64,000 nt of DNA from the NCBI RefSeq assembly GCF_001661345.1, contig NW_017962914.1, positions 1,328,439 through 1,392,438 of the forward strand, in the 5' to 3' direction. Positions 61,052 to 64,000 of this stretch are shown piece by piece. The translations under genes and the position numbers were made by a program. Positions within the stretch are counted from its first letter, which is position 1, and each line of letters opens with the position of its first letter. The notes beneath the pieces are model-generated. The model was not told the origin of the DNA. It did no database searches and saw nothing but the letters and a program-made list of their open reading frames with translations. Source of the stretch: Ascoidea rubescens DSM 1968. Lineage: Eukaryota > Ascomycota > Saccharomycetes > Ascoideales > Ascoideaceae.

Positions 61052-62172
61052 TCTTTAGGCATTCACTGAAGAAGCAAATATACAAAACTAGAAAATTTCA
61101 AAGCGAAAAGAGAAAACAATAGAAGATCGAAAACAGACCAAATTTGGGTTTATAGTTCGAAGATGCGCAATGAACAAAATAGGAAACTTCTCATGCCTGT
61201 CCTCCACTCCATAAACAGTTTTTATGCCTCCAATGCTGCTACAAAAAACTGACAGTGGTTAAATGCTGAATCTGAGCAGAGTAGAAAAGAGTACACCAAA
61301 TCCAGCTGTCCGGCTATCCCTTGAAGAAGCAACTCAGCCACATGATTTGGTGAGAATGAAAGAGAATGAGCAAAGCCTGAAACTCCACTTAAAGCAGCTC
61401 TTCTTGGGAAGGTTGCCAAACATTAGCAAGGCATCCAGAATTTGTCGAAATAATGGCACCAATTAGCAAAAAGAAAACCACAGGCAAGCAGTAAAACAGA
61501 CAAACAGACAAAAAGCAAACAAAAGAAAAGGTGAGAGAACCGCTTCGCACAGATGTTGAGTGTTTTCAGAGAAAACAGCATCTTGGGTTTCTCAGTGTTC
61601 TGCTGCTCAGCTGGCGAGAAGCACCAGAGAATATCAGTGCTCCTTCTTGTGCTTCTGCTCTTCCTGTCTCTTTCTCCCTTTCTGTTCTTTCTGTTGCTCT
61701 ATTATCTCATAGAACTCAATTGCCATCGCTTGTTATCAAATATCTCTTAGTATTCCTCGTTTCTTGACCATGGCGGAGTAGCACTATTTATAGAAAGGTA
61801 CCCTCTCTGTGTAGGATTTTCTGCCATTGACGGCCTGCTTTTCTGCCGCATAATCCCTCAGCTACTGGGCGCTTTCACGTGCAGGCTTGGAAGGTGTATG
61901 TGTGTTTATATTCCAGACCTGTTTTGTCTGAGAGGCCCAACTGGAAGTTATAATATATCTGTTATCGCTGTAACTGATATTCCTCTTGTTCCAACAACGT
62001 ACTCTCCATTTTCCTTTCATTCTTTTATATCCTATTCAATTCATCGTTTGCAGCTTTTAATTCGTTATCTTCAGTTTTCTTTTCGGATTTTCTATTACGG
62101 TTTTTCAACCTGCTCATCAGCTTTTATATCCAATATCAACTTTGAAATCATATTCAAAAATATTCATTTATC

Positions 62173-64000
62173 ATGATTTTGACATGGTTGTTTGCTTATT
62201 TACTTCTTTTTTTCTCAAAACTTATCTTTGCTGAAAGATATATTGAAACCTCTTCCCTATTAACTTGTATGGAAAACTCCGCTTTGACAGCAAGTTTTTT
62301 TGATGTGAAGTTTTTACCTGACAACAACACAATTACTTTTGATATCTCTGCTATAACAACCATCAACGACTATGTTAATGTTCATTTTCAAGTCATTGTC
62401 TATGGTATATCTATTCTTTCTCAAAATATCTCGCTATGTGATGATCTAGGTGACTATGTATCGACCCAGCTATGTCCAATATCCGCAGGTAAATTTGACG
62501 TGGATTCCTCTTACAAAGTTAGTGATTCAATTGTTGATTCTATTCCGGGCATTGCCTACACTGTTCCTGATTTGGATGCAAGAGTAAGAGTCGTTGTAAC
62601 AACTAACTCAACCACAAATCCTGAAAATTTGGCCTGTGTTGAAGCCATTTTAACTAATGGTAAAACTGTTCAAACAAAATATGCCTCTTGGCCGATTGCG
62701 ACCGTTGCTGGCATTGGTTTAATTACATCTGGTGTTGTCTCCATCATTGGTCATTCAAGTACAGCTGCTCATATCGCTTCAAATTCCTTATCTCTTTTTA
62801 TTTATTTTCAAAATTTAGCCATCACTTCAATGATGGCCGTACAAAGAGTACCTCCAATTGCTGCTGCTTGGGCTCAAAATTTCCAATGGTCTATGGGCAT
62901 CATTAGCACCGGTTTCTTACAAGATATTGTCGATTGGTATGTTCAATCAACCGGCGGTACCTCTACTTCAATCCTATCGAATACTGAAATCCTATCCATC
63001 TCCGTTCAAAAAGTTAAAAGAGGTTTTAATGATTACATCGGCCAATCTTTACAAGAATTGGTCTACAAAACAAGAAATATAAATCATTTAGTCTTATTTA
63101 AAAGAGCTGATTTTGAATATGACGATACTACAAATGATGACGATTTATATACGACTGATGAAAAATCAGACGACATTACTTCAAAAATTTTGGTCTTGAG
63201 AGGTATTCAACGTGTAGCCTATTTAGCTAACCTTGAAATTACTCAATTATTTTTAACTGGTATCATTTTCCTTTTATTTTTTGCTTTTATTTTAATTTGT
63301 GCCTTGGCTTTATTCAAAGCCATTATTGAATTTTTAATTAGAACTAATGTCATGAAATCTGGGAAATTTAATGAATATAGAAGACAATGGACAATCATCG
63401 TCAAAGGTACTCTTTATAGATTATGGTTACTAAGTTTTCCACAAGTTTCTTTATTATGTCTTTGGCAACTTACCGTTAGAGATTCTGCAGGTTGTGTTGT
63501 TATTGCAGTTTTCCTTTTAGCCATCGTTGCAGGCGTTTTATTCCAAGCTGCTATAAAATTGTTGCAGCTAGGTAGAAGATCAATCAAAATTTATAACAAT
63601 CCTGCTTATATTCTATATGGAGATATCAAAATATTAAATAAATTTGGATTTCTATATGTTCAATATAGAGCAGATTGTTATTATTGGGTTGCAATTACTT
63701 TATTATATACGACATTAAGATCTGTCTTTATTGCCTTAATTCAAAATAGGGGTAAAGTTCAAGCTATCGGTATTATAATTGTCGAATTAATTTATTTTAT
63801 TTCATTGTGCATCATTAGACCATTTATGGATAAAAGAACTAACGTTTATAATATATTAGTTCATTTAGTCATTTTATTAAACGCTGCTATATTTTTGATC
63901 TTTTCAAATCTTTTTGGTGGACCTGCTGCTGCTATCTCAATTAGTGGAATTATATTCTTTGTGTTGAATGTTGTTTTCTCATTATTTATCCTAGTTTTCA
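62173..64000 (+). CDS. FLC-family TRP-like membrane channel / putative flavin carrier (3' end beyond window)
   Basis: 609 codons are visible and still open at the window edge. Signal peptide MILTWLFAYLLLFFSKLIFA, then a lumenal ML-like domain (SLLTCMENSALTASFFDVKF, LCPISAGKFDV, PGIAYTVPDLDARVRVVV, ACVEAILTNGKTVQTKYA), then a TRP-like membrane domain (AAHIASNSLSLFIYFQNLAI, VPPIAAAWAQNFQWSMGII, LYTTDEKSDD, KILVLRGIQRVAYLANLEIT, YNNPAYILYGD, LNKFGFLYVQYRAD, CIIRPFMDKRTNVYNI). It is closest to S. cerevisiae Flc1-Flc3, ER/vacuolar proteins tied to FAD import, calcium release and wall integrity. Which FLC it is cannot be told. Start ATG at 62173. Confidence 0.95.
   Translation, partial: MILTWLFAYLLLFFSKLIFAERYIETSSLLTCMENSALTASFFDVKFLPDNNTITFDISAITTINDYVNVHFQVIVYGISILSQNISLCDDLGDYVSTQLCPISAGKFDVDSSYKVSDSIVDSIPGIAYTVPDLDARVRVVVTTNSTTNPENLACVEAILTNGKTVQTKYASWPIATVAGIGLITSGVVSIIGHSSTAAHIASNSLSLFIYFQNLAITSMMAVQRVPPIAAAWAQNFQWSMGIISTGFLQDIVDWYVQSTGGTSTSILSNTEILSISVQKVKRGFNDYIGQSLQELVYKTRNINHLVLFKRADFEYDDTTNDDDLYTTDEKSDDITSKILVLRGIQRVAYLANLEITQLFLTGIIFLLFFAFILICALALFKAIIEFLIRTNVMKSGKFNEYRRQWTIIVKGTLYRLWLLSFPQVSLLCLWQLTVRDSAGCVVIAVFLLAIVAGVLFQAAIKLLQLGRRSIKIYNNPAYILYGDIKILNKFGFLYVQYRADCYYWVAITLLYTTLRSVFIALIQNRGKVQAIGIIIVELIYFISLCIIRPFMDKRTNVYNILVHLVILLNAAIFLIFSNLFGGPAAAISISGIIFFVLNVVFSLFILVF

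Larger units (their letters stand above)
59318..62172. other. 2.85-kb divergent region SPE3 / FLC-type channel gene
   Basis: No supported ORF. It contains a diverged direct repeat (about 59928-60108 and 60873-61051), three successive stem-loops at 60124-60220, an ATTACCAGTTT triplication near 60388-60420, and a GC-richer stretch 61190-61960 that is probably the FLC promoter. It is far longer than needed for two housekeeping promoters, so an RNA gene or old insertion may sit in 59900-61060. Confidence 0.45.

Overview
This is nuclear DNA of an AT-rich budding yeast (Saccharomycotina). The evidence is clear homologues of yeast housekeeping genes, few and short introns (two found; the better one has GTATGT and TACTAAC), T/A-rich gene flanks, and no operons. 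In-frame CTG codons are almost absent even where leucine is otherwise written with G/C-ending codons. That pattern fits a CUG-reassigned lineage (for example the Saccharomycopsis/Ascoidea, Candida/Debaryomyces or Pachysolen groups) but does not prove it. I found no rRNA, tRNA, CRISPR array, phage-like or recognisable transposon sequence.

Layout. 1-14 kb is gene-dense: the 5' part of a PRP5-like splicing helicase, a stand-alone formate-tetrahydrofolate ligase, the mitochondrial ABC exporter ATM1, the nuclease NGL1, pyruvate kinase, SUS1, the ADP-ribose pyrophosphatase YSA1 (one intron) and a HOS1-type deacetylase. 14-24 kb is sparse: an Asn-rich C2H2 zinc-finger gene with about 4.3 kb of gene-free DNA on its 5' side, then a membrane-anchored PNGase-A-like protein. 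24-29 kb has the mitochondrial iron carrier MRS4 and a TMEM184/OST-alpha-type membrane protein whose first exon is only 20 nt. 29-34 kb is a 5-kb stretch without convincing genes, upstream of a Con7-like zinc-finger gene. 35-44 kb holds a perilipin-like lipid-droplet protein and two tandem carboxypeptidase-Y genes, both damaged by the same assembly gap. 44-50 kb has SKP1, ETP1 and an SLM-type PH protein. 50-64 kb has a GH18 chitinase, PMT4, a coiled-coil protein, spermidine synthase SPE3 and the start of an FLC-type TRP-like channel.

How the genes relate. They are individually transcribed housekeeping genes, often as divergent pairs sharing a promoter (PRP5/formate ligase, NGL1/pyruvate kinase, SUS1/YSA1, PNGase/MRS4, perilipin/CPY, ETP1/SLM, PMT4/coiled-coil). 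Themes are mitochondrial iron and Fe-S metabolism (ATM1, MRS4), glycoprotein and cell-surface processing (PMT4, PNGase-A-like, chitinase, FLC, CPY) and chromatin or transcription control (SUS1, HOS1, two zinc-finger genes).

The points most worth following are the stand-alone formate-THF ligase; the tandem CPY genes, whose identical 95-nt flanks around the gap point to a collapsed gene-conversion tract; the 20-nt exon; CTG avoidance; the recurrent (TTTTA)n arrays; and several hairpin-rich or promoter-like stretches in places where no gene is evident.
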